Source: Pelagimonas varians (lineage in GTDB: Bacteria; Pseudomonadota; Alphaproteobacteria; Rhodobacterales; Rhodobacteraceae). Taken from it: a DNA stretch of 64,000 bases. Made by a program: the position numbers and the translations under genes. The DNA lies in contig NZ_QKMF01000015.1 of assembly GCF_003208435.1 (NCBI RefSeq), forward strand, positions 51,091-115,090. Reading direction: 5' to 3'. This document shows, in pieces, positions 8,701 to 18,051 of the stretch; within the stretch, counting starts at the first letter, position 1, and every line of letters starts with the position of its first letter. The notes under the pieces were generated by a model. The model ran no database searches and was not told the origin of the DNA. It saw only the letters and a list, made by a program, of their open reading frames with translations.

Positions 8701-8734
8701 AAAAGGGGCGGCTGATGTTCAGCCGCCCCTTTTT
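8701..8734 (+). terminator. Rho-independent terminator after pmpB
   Basis: An 11-bp perfect GC-rich stem (GGGGCGGCTGA / TCAGCCGCCCC) with a 3-nt loop is followed by TTTTT, with flanking AAAA on the left. The symmetry means it can also serve the convergent prfC transcript. Confidence 0.9.
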
Positions 8735-8764
8735 GTCATTCTGGGTCTGGATCGGTCAGCTTGT

Positions 8765-10372
8765 TCAGACCATCATTTCCTTGGTCGCAGACAAGGTCAC
8801 ATCGGGGTAATCCCGTTCGATACGGTCAATGTCCCATTGCAGCCGTGTCAGGTAGACGACATCACCATCGTTGTCATAGCTGATGTGCTGTTTGTTGGCG
8901 TTGACGAATTTGTCGACCGCCGCATCGTCACCATGAACCCAGCGGGCAGAGGTGAACTGAGATGCGTCAAACCGCACCGGCAGACCATATTCCAGCTCGA
9001 TCCGGCTGCCGAGCACTTCGAATTGCAAGGCACCAACAACGCCAACAATAAAACCGGACCCGATCATCGGTTTAAAGACTTTGGCGGCCCCTTCCTCGGC
9101 GAACTGCATCAGCGCTTTTTCCAGATGTTTGGATTTCAGCGGATCTCCGGCCCGCACCCCTTGCAGCAATTCTGGCGCAAAGCTCGGGATACCGGTGACT
9201 TTGATGGCTTCGCCTTCGGTCAATGTATCGCCGATGCGCAACTGTCCGTGGTTGGGAATACCGATGATGTCACCGGCCCATGCCTCTTCGGCCAATTCAC
9301 GGTCGGCGGCCAGAAACAGCACGGGATTCGAAATCGCCATCGGCTTTTTCGTGCGCACATGGGTCAGCTTCATTCCGCGCTTGAAATGGCCAGAGGCTAG
9401 CCGGACAAACGCCACGCGGTCCCGATGTTTCGGGTCCATATTGGCCTGGACCTTAAATACAAATCCTGCAACCTTCTTTTCCTCGGGCGCGACAGACCGC
9501 GGCGAGGCGGTTTGGATCTGTGGTTCCGGCCCGTAGGTGCTGATGCCGTCCATCAGTTCTTTGACGCCAAAACTGTTGATCGCGGACCCGAACCAGATCG
9601 GGGTCATATGCCCTTCCAGCACTGACTGCGGGTCGAGTTTCGGCAGCAGTTCCTTGGCCATCTCGACCTCTTCGCGCAGTTGGGTTAGCAGCGCTTCGGG
9701 GATGTGTTTTTCCAGCTCGGGATCATCAAGGCCGTTGATCTGGATTGTTTCGGCCACAACGTTCCGGTCGGCGCGGTCCATCAGTTCCAGCCGGTCGTTG
9801 AGCATATCATAACAGCCAAGAAAATCGCGGCCCATGCCGATAGGCCAGCTGGCTGGTGTGACGTCGATTGCAAGGTTTTCCTGAATTTCGTCAATAATAT
9901 CGAATGTATCCCGCGCTTCACGGTCCATTTTGTTACAAAACGTCAGAATGGGCAGGTCGCGCAACCGACACACTTCGAACAGTTTTTGGGTCTGGCTTTC
10001 GACGCCTTTTGCGCCATCAATCACCATCACAGCCGCATCCACCGCCGTTAAGGTGCGGTAGGTGTCTTCGGAGAAATCCGAGTGGCCGGGCGTATCGACG
10101 AGATTAAAGCGGTATTTGCCAAAATCAAAAGACATCGCGGAGGCGGAAACCGAAATCCCGCGGTCCTTTTCCATCTGCATAAAGTCAGAGCGTGTGCGCC
10201 GTGCTTCGCCTTTTGCACGCACCTGTCCCGCCATCTGAATAGCACCACCATAGAGCAGAAATTTTTCTGTCAGCGTGGTTTTCCCGGCATCCGGATGCGA
10301 GATGATCGCAAAGGTGCGGCGGCGGGCAATCTCGGGCGGGAGCGCGGGGCGGTTTGAGGCGGTGTCTTGCAT
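8765..10372 (-). CDS. prfC: Peptide chain release factor 3
   Basis: A 535-residue translational GTPase. G1 (SHPDAGKTTLTEK), G3 (DTPGHSDF) and G4 (FCNKMD) are in order within the first 170 residues, with RF3-typical segments RRTRSDFMQMEKDRGISV and PIWFGSAINSFGV. RF3 removes RF1/RF2 from the ribosome after peptide release. The ATG at 10372 (MQDTASNRP) is chosen; the open frame continues to 10408 without added conservation. It is convergent with pmpAB and lies 110 nt downstream of the Hint-domain gene on the same strand. Length is normal for the family. Confidence 0.96.
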   Translation of the reverse strand: MQDTASNRPALPPEIARRRTFAIISHPDAGKTTLTEKFLLYGGAIQMAGQVRAKGEARRTRSDFMQMEKDRGISVSASAMSFDFGKYRFNLVDTPGHSDFSEDTYRTLTAVDAAVMVIDGAKGVESQTQKLFEVCRLRDLPILTFCNKMDREARDTFDIIDEIQENLAIDVTPASWPIGMGRDFLGCYDMLNDRLELMDRADRNVVAETIQINGLDDPELEKHIPEALLTQLREEVEMAKELLPKLDPQSVLEGHMTPIWFGSAINSFGVKELMDGISTYGPEPQIQTASPRSVAPEEKKVAGFVFKVQANMDPKHRDRVAFVRLASGHFKRGMKLTHVRTKKPMAISNPVLFLAADRELAEEAWAGDIIGIPNHGQLRIGDTLTEGEAIKVTGIPSFAPELLQGVRAGDPLKSKHLEKALMQFAEEGAAKVFKPMIGSGFIVGVVGALQFEVLGSRIELEYGLPVRFDASQFTSARWVHGDDAAVDKFVNANKQHISYDNDGDVVYLTRLQWDIDRIERDYPDVTLSATKEMMV

Positions 10373-10481
10373 GAACCGGCATATAACGATGCGGCGGGCG
10401 GCCTGCAATGGATGCCTGCGCTCCGGCCATAAAAGACGTCTCTATTCGTTCCCCTAGGGTCTGGTCGGCAAGCCTATAGGT

Positions 10482-11498
10482 TTAGCTGGTGGATGATTTG
10501 CGCAAGAGGTCAGCCAGATTGGGCTGTGACAGCAGGGATTTTTGTACTTCAAGCGCACCAAAACCAGACCGCTTGTGCCCCGGAATCAAGTCGCCAAGCG
10601 CACTGTCCAGCTCTTTTGGAAGGGCGGCGCTGGTGCGCGTATCAACCAGCATGCTTTCCGCAGCGATTCCTTCGGCATAGATGATTTGGTGACTGTCAAA
10701 GAGCATTTGATAATAGTCGATGAAGCCGCCAGTTACTGGCACCACGGTTGTGTCATTCACCAGATGCCGGGCGCGGACCAAAATCTCGGACCGGCCAACG
10801 CCAATTTCATCGCTGCGTTGATAGATGAAAAGCCTGTGGTCAGGGCTGACCAGCAAGTCACGAGAATTGTTCAAGGTGCCTTCGCGGATCAAGACGGGTG
10901 CAAAATCCCCGACAGCACGGGCGGTGTGATGGCCCAGCCAGCGAATGTCTTGTGGTCCGTCGTCGCGTGTCAGAACCCGATCTCCGACCCTGAGATCTTC
11001 GACGGGGCGCTGTGCGCCGTTGGCCATTGTGATCATTGTGCCGCCGGTAAAAGAGGCGCAGGCGGCCTGTGCAAAGCGGGGCAATGCGTTGTCCTTATCG
11101 ACCCCAACCAATGCGTATTCGGAATCTGCCGTCATGGTGCCAAGCGGCAGTGCGTAGACTTGGGCGACGCTGCCTGTTTCATCGGTTTCCACCAGAACGA
11201 TGCATTCCATTGTTTCGCCGCTGGTGGACATAAAGGTCAGGCAGCAATCAAGATACAGGTCAAAACCGGGGGTGCCCATTTCGGTGTCTTCGGCAATGGA
11301 AAACGGCGGAGTTGCGTTGGTGGCAACGCCCAGACTTACGGTCGCGGCAACTGGCGAAAGCCGGTACACATCGTCAGGCATCAGTTCATCGCAAAAGCCG
11401 AGAGGGTCCCCGAGGTTGGCCCCGTTGATCACGCGGATCATTTCGGCACGATACACATGTAATGTCTGGGCAGACCGGTTGTTTTGGCTATTCCTCAT
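10482..11498 (-). CDS. Hint-domain protein with Ser at the expected nucleophile position
   Basis: A 338-residue protein. Residues from about 150 form a Hint (Hedgehog/intein) domain of the Hint_2 type: FTGGTMITMANGAQRPVEDL, then VGDRVLTRDDGPQDIRWLG, and SPDHRLFIY with the conserved histidine. The residue before FTGGT, normally Cys in ACFxxGT, is Ser here (ASFTGG). The N-terminal 140 residues are unassigned and may be the segment to be released or ligated. GAGG lies 4 nt before the ATG at 11498; an upstream start at 11528 is possible. Hint domains catalyse self-cleavage or transfer; in this family such proteins are often exported. The function is not known. Confidence 0.72.
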   Translation of the reverse strand: MRNSQNNRSAQTLHVYRAEMIRVINGANLGDPLGFCDELMPDDVYRLSPVAATVSLGVATNATPPFSIAEDTEMGTPGFDLYLDCCLTFMSTSGETMECIVLVETDETGSVAQVYALPLGTMTADSEYALVGVDKDNALPRFAQAACASFTGGTMITMANGAQRPVEDLRVGDRVLTRDDGPQDIRWLGHHTARAVGDFAPVLIREGTLNNSRDLLVSPDHRLFIYQRSDEIGVGRSEILVRARHLVNDTTVVPVTGGFIDYYQMLFDSHQIIYAEGIAAESMLVDTRTSAALPKELDSALGDLIPGHKRSGFGALEVQKSLLSQPNLADLLRKSSTS

Positions 11499-11684
11499 GA
11501 CACCTCGTGACAGCGGGCCGGAGTACACATCCGCCAGAGTAAAACCTTTGGGCGAATCCCGGACAATTTTTTGGCTTCCGCTTTCGTATGCTACATGATT
11601 GTGGCATCAAATTGCCAGTGGTCCGGCCATTTGTCGGCGGACAGATACAACAAACGGCACGAGCGGCCGATGACAGGAGAGATC

Positions 11685-12464
11685 ATGGATCTGGGGATTG
11701 CAGGGAAACGGGCGCTGGTATGCGCGTCTTCAAAGGGTTTGGGTCGGGGCTGCGCAGAAGCTTTGGCAGAGGCCGGGGTGAATTTGGTGATGAACGCCCG
11801 CGGCAGTGACGCGCTGGAAAGCACGGCGCAAGAGATTCGTGACACCTATGGGGTCGAAGTGACAACTGTCGCTGCGGATATCGTATCCGAAGAGGGCCGC
11901 GCCAAAGTTTTGGAAGCAGCAGGCGATGTTGATATTTTGGTGACCAATGCAGGCGGCCCGCCTCCGGGTGTCTGGTCTGACTGGGGCCGTGACGATTTCA
12001 TTTCAGCCATAGATGCCAATATGTTGACGCCTATTGCATTGATGACAGCCTTGATGCCGAAAATGGCGGAAAAGGGCTGGGGGCGGGTGGTCAACATCAC
12101 TTCGCAATCCGTTAAGGCTCCGATTCCGCAGCTTGGTCTTTCCAATGCCGCACGGACAGGTTTGACCGGTTATGTGGCCGGCACCGCACGCCAAGTTGCG
12201 GGGCAAGGTGTTGTTGTGAACAACATGTTGCCGGGCATTCATGCGACGGACCGCGCGATTTCCTTGGACACCGGTATTGCGAATGCCAAAGGCGTTACGC
12301 TGGAAGAGGCGTCGGCGCAGCGCGCGGCAACAATTCCTGCGGGGCGCTACGGCACACGGCAGGAATTTGGCCAGATGTGTGCGTTCCTGTGTTCGCAACA
12401 TGCGGGATTCATTGTCGGGCAAAATGTATTGCTTGATGGCGGGGCAACCAACGCAACGCTTTAA
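11685..12464 (+). CDS. Atypical short-chain dehydrogenase/reductase-like protein
   Basis: A 259-residue Rossmann-fold SDR. The cofactor loop is ASSKGLGRG instead of TGxxxGxG, and NAG is present (VTNAGGPPPG). After the catalytic Ser region (NITSQSVKAP) the YxxxK motif is missing: the sequence reads LGLSNAARTGL where Tyr and Lys are expected. This matches the BKR-like SDR subgroup known to lack a perfect cofactor motif and tetrad. AGGAG lies 5 nt upstream of the ATG at 11685; the longer frame from 11571 is not used. The C-terminus (GQNVLLDGG) is standard for SDRs. Substrate and even catalysis are uncertain. Confidence 0.8.
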   Translation: MDLGIAGKRALVCASSKGLGRGCAEALAEAGVNLVMNARGSDALESTAQEIRDTYGVEVTTVAADIVSEEGRAKVLEAAGDVDILVTNAGGPPPGVWSDWGRDDFISAIDANMLTPIALMTALMPKMAEKGWGRVVNITSQSVKAPIPQLGLSNAARTGLTGYVAGTARQVAGQGVVVNNMLPGIHATDRAISLDTGIANAKGVTLEEASAQRAATIPAGRYGTRQEFGQMCAFLCSQHAGFIVGQNVLLDGGATNATL

Positions 12465-12527
12465 GCAGGAGTGTCAAAAATCGTTCAAGATTTTTGGTGC
12501 GACCGGAAACTAAGGTAAAGGTGTTTT

Positions 12528-13682
12528 ATGGCACGGGGTCCAGACGGGCAGGGCGGCGGCGCAGGGTTTTCCTTGGCTGACCAGTTGTTCAACGCAGACA
12601 GCGTTGGCGATTTAGCGCGCGAATACAGTGTATTGCCCGGATTTGACCCCGACGCATTTCAGCAAGAGGTTCTGGCAGGTTTCCCAAATTTGGGCCTGTT
12701 GGAACGGCTTGACTGGATTGCGACCTGTGTTGAAAAACGCCTGCCTGCAGGTTTTCCAGCCATGGCCGATGCATTGAGCGCGGCCATGGCTCCTGAATTG
12801 GACGCCGATAAAACTGACGATGATTTTGGCCGGTTCATCCATGCGGTTCCGGGCATTTTGGCGGTGCGTCACGGATTGGAAACCCACCGCGATTTGTCTT
12901 TGGATCTGATTCACGCAGCCACCAAACGGTTCTCGATGGAGTTTTATATCCGGCCCTTCATCAACCGCTGGCCCGATGAGACATTGGCGCGGCTTGATAC
13001 ATGGTGCGAAGACGAAAATTACCATGTGCGGCGGCTGGTGTCCGAAGGCACGCGTCCGCGTTTGCCTTGGGCGCGCAACATCGATATCGCGCCCTTGGTG
13101 CCGCTGCGCTATCTGGATCGGCTCTATGCCGACCCGACCCGCTATGTGACGCGGTCTTTGGCCAATCACATGAATGACCTTAGCAAAGTTGTTCCAGATG
13201 ACGTGGTCCCGCGACTTGGCGCTTGGGCGGATAGCGGCGCGCAAGACCCCAAGGAAATGGCATGGATCACCCGGCATTCTCTGCGCACTGCTGTTAAACG
13301 CGGCGAACGCGGGGCTTTGGACTTGCTTGGGTATCATGCGGGCGACGTGACGGGGCAGCTGCGCATCCTGACGCCGCAGGTCACGGTTGGGGCTGCGCTG
13401 GAGTTTGAGATCGAGCTTTGCGCACCAAGTGATTTGCCGGTGATGGTTGACTATCGGTTGCGGTTCAAGCGGCCCAAAGGCAGCGCTGAAAAAGTGTTCA
13501 AGTTGAAGACTGCCAAACTGGCCAAGGGGGACATGTTGGCCTTGTCGAAAACCCACAAGCTAAAGGGCAATGCCAGCACCTTTACGCTGCATCCGGGAAC
13601 GCATGGCGTCACCGTGCAAGTCAACGGCCAAGACGTGGCCAACGGCGAGTTTGAACTGGTGGCCGCTGATCCCTCGACCTGA
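12528..13682 (+). CDS. DNA alkylation repair (AlkD-like) protein
   Basis: A 384-residue protein of alpha-helical HEAT-like repeats. Segments such as DENYHVRRLVSEGTRPRLPW and LANHMNDLSKVVPD resemble the DNA alkylation repair family (AlkC/AlkD), non-base-flipping glycosylases that excise bulky or cationic alkylated bases. The last 110 residues (from about 270) look beta-rich, like an appended Ig-like domain. AAAGG precedes the ATG at suitable spacing. It follows the SDR gene by 63 nt on the same strand, with no obvious functional link. The family call is good; the exact glycosylase class is not resolved. Confidence 0.75.
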   Translation: MARGPDGQGGGAGFSLADQLFNADSVGDLAREYSVLPGFDPDAFQQEVLAGFPNLGLLERLDWIATCVEKRLPAGFPAMADALSAAMAPELDADKTDDDFGRFIHAVPGILAVRHGLETHRDLSLDLIHAATKRFSMEFYIRPFINRWPDETLARLDTWCEDENYHVRRLVSEGTRPRLPWARNIDIAPLVPLRYLDRLYADPTRYVTRSLANHMNDLSKVVPDDVVPRLGAWADSGAQDPKEMAWITRHSLRTAVKRGERGALDLLGYHAGDVTGQLRILTPQVTVGAALEFEIELCAPSDLPVMVDYRLRFKRPKGSAEKVFKLKTAKLAKGDMLALSKTHKLKGNASTFTLHPGTHGVTVQVNGQDVANGEFELVAADPST

Positions 13683-13688
13683 TCCGTT

Positions 13689-14378
13689 TTAGGTGAGCTT
13701 GGCCCACCGCTTTTCAAGCGTTTCGATGGCGGCAATACGTTCACCGCTTTTTGGGTGCGACAGCATCCAGGCGGGGGCTGTGCCGCCCCGTGATTGCGTC
13801 AGCGCGTCCAGTTTATGAAACAGGGCCTTTTGCGGGCCTGTGCCTATTCCCGCTTTGACCAACAAGGCAGAGGCATATTCATCCGCTTCATATTCATCGC
13901 TGCGTGATAGTTTGGCCGACAGCAAGGACATTGCGCTATGGGCAATCCATGTCCCGATGCCCGGTAAAAAGCGGTTCAACACCATAGCCAGAGCGGTTCT
14001 CATGGCATTTTGACCGGAAAAGTCGACCATACGCCGTTTTGAATGCCCGAGTGCGACATGGCCCAGTTCATGGGCAATTACCGATGACATTTCCTCAGCG
14101 GTTACATCGCCCGCCCTGTACCGGTTAAAGAACCCTCGGGTGATGAAAATCCGGCCATCCGCAGCGGCCAGACCGTTCACAGGCTCGATTTCGTAGATGA
14201 ACACCTTGATCCGCGGCAGGTCGAGCGCGGCGGCCATTTGATCCGTCAGCTGTTTTAAACGTGGATCAGCCAGTTCGGTCGATTTTTCATCCAGTTCACG
14301 CGCCGTGCGCCATGTGGACATGCGAAAGGTGACATAGCCATAAATCAGGGCGAGCAGGATGGGGGCGAATTTCAACAT
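13689..14378 (-). CDS. M48-family zinc metallopeptidase
   Basis: A 229-residue membrane-anchored protease. An N-terminal hydrophobic segment (LKFAPILLALIYGYV) should tether it to the inner membrane. The zinc site HELGHVALGH is near residue 105 and the third ligand lies in SDEYEADEYA near 160. M48 peptidases of this kind degrade misfolded membrane or envelope proteins. The ATG at 14378 puts the anchor at the very N-terminus; a GTG at 14441 would add 21 residues. It is convergent with the AlkD-like gene (6 nt between stops) and downstream of purL beyond a terminator. Confidence 0.88.
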   Translation of the reverse strand: MLKFAPILLALIYGYVTFRMSTWRTARELDEKSTELADPRLKQLTDQMAAALDLPRIKVFIYEIEPVNGLAAADGRIFITRGFFNRYRAGDVTAEEMSSVIAHELGHVALGHSKRRMVDFSGQNAMRTALAMVLNRFLPGIGTWIAHSAMSLLSAKLSRSDEYEADEYASALLVKAGIGTGPQKALFHKLDALTQSRGGTAPAWMLSHPKSGERIAAIETLEKRWAKLT

Positions 14379-14450
14379 AGGGTGAATATGGGGCTGAGAG
14401 GCGCGAAGGGCAATGCTTGGCAGCCGTCCTTTTGGTGTCACCCTCCAAGC

Positions 14451-14477
14451 AAAAAGCCCCCGTCAAACGACGAGGGC
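14451..14477 (-). terminator. Rho-independent terminator after purL
   Basis: Read on the minus strand, a 9-bp stem (GCCCTCGTC / GACGGGGGC, one G-T pair) with a GTTT loop is followed by TTTTT. It lies 29 nt downstream of the purL stop. Confidence 0.85.
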
Positions 14478-14505
14478 CCAGATTTTTTTCTGTGCGGAGC
14501 AGTTG

Positions 14506-16665
14506 TTAGGCGAAGAAGCCTGCAAAAGCGCTGCGACTGATGTCCGACAATTCTGCCAGTGGCGCTTCGGAGGCACCGAATTTTACGGTATCGCCAGTGA
14601 ATTTGCCAACCGACGTGATTGGAACGCCAGCTTGGCCTGCGGCCAGCATCAAGGCTTCGGCCTGATCAAAGTTACAGGCGACCAGATAGCGAGCTTGGTC
14701 TTCGCCGAACAATTGTGCAGTGTCATCGGTGTCCAGCTGAACACCAACGCCAGAGGCATCTGCCATTTCAAACGCGGCCAAAGCCAGACCGCCATCGGAC
14801 AGATCCGAGCAGCATTTGATCAAGGCGCGCTGCGCGCGGATGAAATCGCCGTTGCGGCGTTCAGCGGTTAGATCAACAGCAGGTGCATCGCCGTCTTCGC
14901 TGTTGAACACTTCGGCCAAAAGGGCAGACTGGCCAAGGTGGCCAATTGTGTCCCCGATGAGCAAAGCCACGTGGCCGTCGCGGGCCAGATCAAGGATTGG
15001 TTCTTCGCCAGCGGCGATCAGGCCGACCGCACCGATGGTCGGGGTCGGCAAAATGCCTTGGCCGTCGGTTTCATTATACAGCGATACGTTGCCCGAAACG
15101 ATAGGCATATCAAGCGCAATACACGCCTGACCGATCCCGTCCAAGGCACCCACAAACTGGCCCATGATTTCGGGTTTTTCGGGATTGCCAAAGTTCAGGT
15201 TGTCAGTTGTGGCAAGCGGCTTGGCCCCAGTGGCGCACAGGTTGCGAAAGGCTTCGGCAACGGCCTGTTTGCCGCCCTCAACCGGGTTCGCCTTAACGTA
15301 GCGCGGAGTCACATCACTGGTGAAGGCCAGCATTTTGTCGGTGCCATGCACCCGGATCACACCCGCGCCATAGCCGGGCACCCGAACAGTGTCGGCCATC
15401 ACCTGACTGTCGTATTGCTGGTAGACCCATTCGCGGCTGGAATAGTTGGTCGACCCGATCAGGGCCTTTAGCGCGTCGATGCCATCAATCTGCGGCACAT
15501 CCTCAAGCGGGGCAGCAGCAGGCGTGGCAACCCACGGGCGGTCATATTCCGGCGCGGTCGAGCTGAGCTTGGACAAAACCATGTCGGCTTTGACTTCGCC
15601 GTTGTGGACGATCAAGAAGCGGTCTTCGGCCAGAGTTTCGCCAACAACGGCAAAATCGAGATCCCATTTCACAAACACGGCGCGGGCTTCAGCCTCTTTT
15701 GCGGGATCCAGAACCATCAGCATACGTTCTTGCGACTCTGACAGCATCATTTCGTAGGCGGTCATGTTCTGTTCACGCTGTGGCACGTTTTCCAGATCAA
15801 GACGCACGCCCAATTTGCCTTTGTCGCCCATTTCAACGGCGGAACAGGTCAGACCCGCAGCGCCCATATCCTGAATCGAGATCACAGCGCCGGTTTGCAT
15901 CAGCTCAAGCGTGGCTTCCATCAGGCGTTTTTCGGTGAAAGGATCGCCAACCTGAACAGTGGGGCGCTTTTCTTCGATGGTGTCGTCGAATTCGGCTGAG
16001 GCCATCGTCGCGCCGCCAACTCCGTCGCGACCTGTTTTGGCCCCGAGGTAGACAACAGGGCGGCCAACGCCACTGGCTGCGGAATAGAAAATCTTGTCTG
16101 CGTCGGCCAGACCGGCGGCAAAAGCGTTTACAAGGCAGTTGCCGTTATAGGCCGGATGAAAGCGGACTTCGCCGCCAACAGTGGGAACGCCGAACGCGTT
16201 GCCATAGCCGCCAACACCCTCAACGACACCGTGCACCAGCTGGCGCGTCTTCGGGTGATCCTTTTCACCAAAGCTGAGCGCGTTCATCGCCGCAATCGGG
16301 CGGGCCCCCATGGTAAAGACGTCACGCAAGATGCCGCCAACGCCGGTGGCCGCGCCTTGGTAGGGTTCGATATAAGACGGGTGGTTGTGGCTTTCCATTT
16401 TGAACACCACGGCCTGACCGTCGCCGATATCAACCACACCGGCATTTTCGCCGGGGCCGCAAATGACCTGCGGGCCATCAACGGGCAACTTTTTCAGATG
16501 CAGTTTCGAGGATTTATAAGAACAGTGTTCGTTCCACATCGCCGAGAAAATCCCCAGCTCTGTGAACGAGGGTTCGCGGCCCATGATCTCAAGAATGCGG
16601 TCATATTCTTCGGCGTTGATCCCGTGGGATTGGATCAGCTCAGTGGTGATGGCCGGTTCTTGCAT
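14506..16665 (-). CDS. purL: Phosphoribosylformylglycinamidine synthase II
   Basis: A 719-residue FGAM synthetase large subunit of the small PurL type, which works with PurQ and PurS to convert FGAR and glutamine to FGAM in purine synthesis. Diagnostic segments: [49 protein letters not shown] and GNVSLYNE. Length is right for the PurL of bacteria using a separate PurS. The ATG at 16665 follows GGGGGCTTCC. purQ and purS are not in this window. No purine riboswitch was recognised in the 84 nt upstream. Confidence 0.97.
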   Translation of the reverse strand: MQEPAITTELIQSHGINAEEYDRILEIMGREPSFTELGIFSAMWNEHCSYKSSKLHLKKLPVDGPQVICGPGENAGVVDIGDGQAVVFKMESHNHPSYIEPYQGAATGVGGILRDVFTMGARPIAAMNALSFGEKDHPKTRQLVHGVVEGVGGYGNAFGVPTVGGEVRFHPAYNGNCLVNAFAAGLADADKIFYSAASGVGRPVVYLGAKTGRDGVGGATMASAEFDDTIEEKRPTVQVGDPFTEKRLMEATLELMQTGAVISIQDMGAAGLTCSAVEMGDKGKLGVRLDLENVPQREQNMTAYEMMLSESQERMLMVLDPAKEAEARAVFVKWDLDFAVVGETLAEDRFLIVHNGEVKADMVLSKLSSTAPEYDRPWVATPAAAPLEDVPQIDGIDALKALIGSTNYSSREWVYQQYDSQVMADTVRVPGYGAGVIRVHGTDKMLAFTSDVTPRYVKANPVEGGKQAVAEAFRNLCATGAKPLATTDNLNFGNPEKPEIMGQFVGALDGIGQACIALDMPIVSGNVSLYNETDGQGILPTPTIGAVGLIAAGEEPILDLARDGHVALLIGDTIGHLGQSALLAEVFNSEDGDAPAVDLTAERRNGDFIRAQRALIKCCSDLSDGGLALAAFEMADASGVGVQLDTDDTAQLFGEDQARYLVACNFDQAEALMLAAGQAGVPITSVGKFTGDTVKFGASEAPLAELSDISRSAFAGFFA

Positions 16666-16749
16666 GGAAGCCCCCTATATATTCGCATCTGCTGGTGTCG
16701 CGCGCTCTTTACGACAAGCGACTGCAAAGGGGAAGGGGGATTGCTGGGC

Positions 16750-17313
16750 TTAGGGCTGCGCGGCTTGGCGCTGCTCTTGTGTCAGAACGGTTGGGGTCAC
16801 GATGGGGGCACCGGTTTCATCAAAAAACGGCGACGTTTTGCCCTTGCCGGTGATGGCAGCCTTGGCGGCGCGAAAGAAGATGCCATAGACCGTGGCCGTC
16901 ATGCCTGTCTGTTTGGTAGGCACGGTGGCGGACCCGGTGTTTACGCGGGCAGTGACGCGGCCAAAATGGTCATGCCCGGCAGGCAGAACAGCCCCGACAA
17001 AGGGAAAGCGGGCCTTTGGAACAGTATTGGCAATGGGCGTGTCACAGCATTTGGAATACCATCGAAACAAGCCGTTTGGTCCAAGCCGTTTTAGGCCCAA
17101 ATGCTGCAGCCCTTTGTCAAAATGAAAATTGCCGGGAACAGTTTGAAACAACTGGGTGCCGCCATTGGTCAGATAGGTGTCCGCTTTGCCCAAGTGCCTT
17201 GGAAAGGTTTGGCAATCAGCACAATAGCACATCATATGCTTGCCTTCTGCACCTTCTGCGATGTGCCATTCCATTTTGCCGCAACTGCACGATAGGGAAC
17301 ATTGCTTGGTCAT
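16750..17313 (-). CDS. DUF6151 (GFA-like) protein
   Basis: A 187-residue protein with cysteine motifs of a zinc-binding fold related to glutathione-dependent formaldehyde-activating enzyme (GFA): CSCGKMEW near residue 10, CYCADCQTF near 30, and YSKCCDTPIANT near 86. AAAGGAG lies 5 nt before the ATG. No catalytic role is established for this group. It lies between purL and the DUF454 gene, all on the minus strand, and the 27-nt spacing to the downstream DUF454 gene suggests co-transcription with it. Confidence 0.78.
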   Translation of the reverse strand: MTKQCSLSCSCGKMEWHIAEGAEGKHMMCYCADCQTFPRHLGKADTYLTNGGTQLFQTVPGNFHFDKGLQHLGLKRLGPNGLFRWYSKCCDTPIANTVPKARFPFVGAVLPAGHDHFGRVTARVNTGSATVPTKQTGMTATVYGIFFRAAKAAITGKGKTSPFFDETGAPIVTPTVLTQEQRQAAQP

Positions 17314-17340
17314 CGGAACTCCTTTGAAGGTGACACAGGT

Positions 17341-17727
17341 TTACTGAGGACCAGGCGGCCGCGTCAGAACAAAAAGTGCAGCGCCGCCAAGGCAGACTGC
17401 TTGGATAATCAGTACATGAGCCGGCAAGCCCAAGACAAGGCTCAGCCCGAAGGTTGCAGCCATCATCACGGCTGCCATGCGTTTGTGGCGCGGCGCAATT
17501 GCTCCGTGTTCTTCCCACGTCAATATGGGTTTGCCGAACCTCGGATGGTTTTCGAGCCAATGACGCAGGCGCGGCGATCCCTTGCCAAAGCAATATGCGG
17601 CCAGCAAAATAAAGGGGGTGGTCGGTAAAACAGGCAGCAAAATACCAATCACACCCAACACGAGGCTAACGGACCCCAACACCACCCATATCGGGCGTGT
17701 GATGTAATGATGTGTCTTGGAAGTCAC
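17341..17727 (-). CDS. DUF454 (YbaN-type) small membrane protein
   Basis: A 128-residue inner-membrane protein with about four hydrophobic segments and the DUF454 signature GIGILLPVLPTTPFILLAAYCF-like region near residue 30, followed by the conserved HPRFGKPILTWEEHGAI. GTG at 17727 is preferred because AGGA lies 6 nt upstream; the open frame continues to a TTG at 17745. Members are common in proteobacteria, sometimes next to haem genes, but the function is unknown. Confidence 0.82.
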   Translation of the reverse strand: MTSKTHHYITRPIWVVLGSVSLVLGVIGILLPVLPTTPFILLAAYCFGKGSPRLRHWLENHPRFGKPILTWEEHGAIAPRHKRMAAVMMAATFGLSLVLGLPAHVLIIQAVCLGGAALFVLTRPPGPQ

Positions 17728-17843
17728 CTGAATTCCTGTTCGCAAAGGCGATTGCTAATCTAAGAGGCAAGATGGCAGCGCTGGCTTGAAAAGCAAGACT
17801 GTAGGTCAAGGTTGGTCAATCAAAAGGTCTTGACCATGGCCCC

Positions 17844-17928
17844 AAAAAGAAAAAAGGCCGAGCATTAAGCTCGGCCGAAGTCCAACAGGGAGGTGATGAT
17901 GCTGCTTGGATAAGCGTGCAATCATCAT
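17844..17928 (-). ncRNA. Candidate small RNA with anti-Shine-Dalgarno motif
   Basis: On the minus strand, TTGATC (17962-17957) and CATATT (17940-17935) form a promoter with a 16-nt spacer. The predicted transcript begins near 17928 and folds into a first hairpin (GATGAT...ATCATC, with inner GCTT/AAGC). A single-stranded ACCTCCC stretch follows, then a classic terminator (GGCCGAGC/GCTCGGCC stem, then six Ts, C, five Ts). The ACCUCCC would pair with Shine-Dalgarno sequences, a feature of trans-acting sRNAs in Rhodobacteraceae such as the CcsR group. Alternatively this is the 3' UTR and terminator of the upstream LysR gene. Confidence 0.5.
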
Positions 17929-18051
17929 GTGCTGAATATGGCATCAGTTTAGAGTCGATCAAGATTTAATATGTCGCACATGCAGCATTACCGCTATGCG
18001 TTGTGTGCATACCACAGTGTTGCATTGTCGCAATGGTTGAGTCGGGGGTGT
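17929..18051. other. Gap between LysR stop and candidate sRNA
   Basis: Together with the sRNA this belongs to a 324-bp gap without a protein gene. Apart from the -35/-10 elements named for the sRNA, nothing was recognised. The remaining part, 17728-17843, likewise shows no gene. Confidence 0.4.

Noticed and set aside
16666..16749. Purine riboswitch upstream of purL
   Set aside because: The gap is only 84 nt and no three-way-junction pattern could be drawn.
17891..17915. GGGAGGTGATG followed by a very short plus-strand frame (ATG CTG CTT GGA TAA)
   Set aside because: Only four codons; the hairpin lies upstream on this strand, and the minus-strand sRNA reading explains the sequence better.
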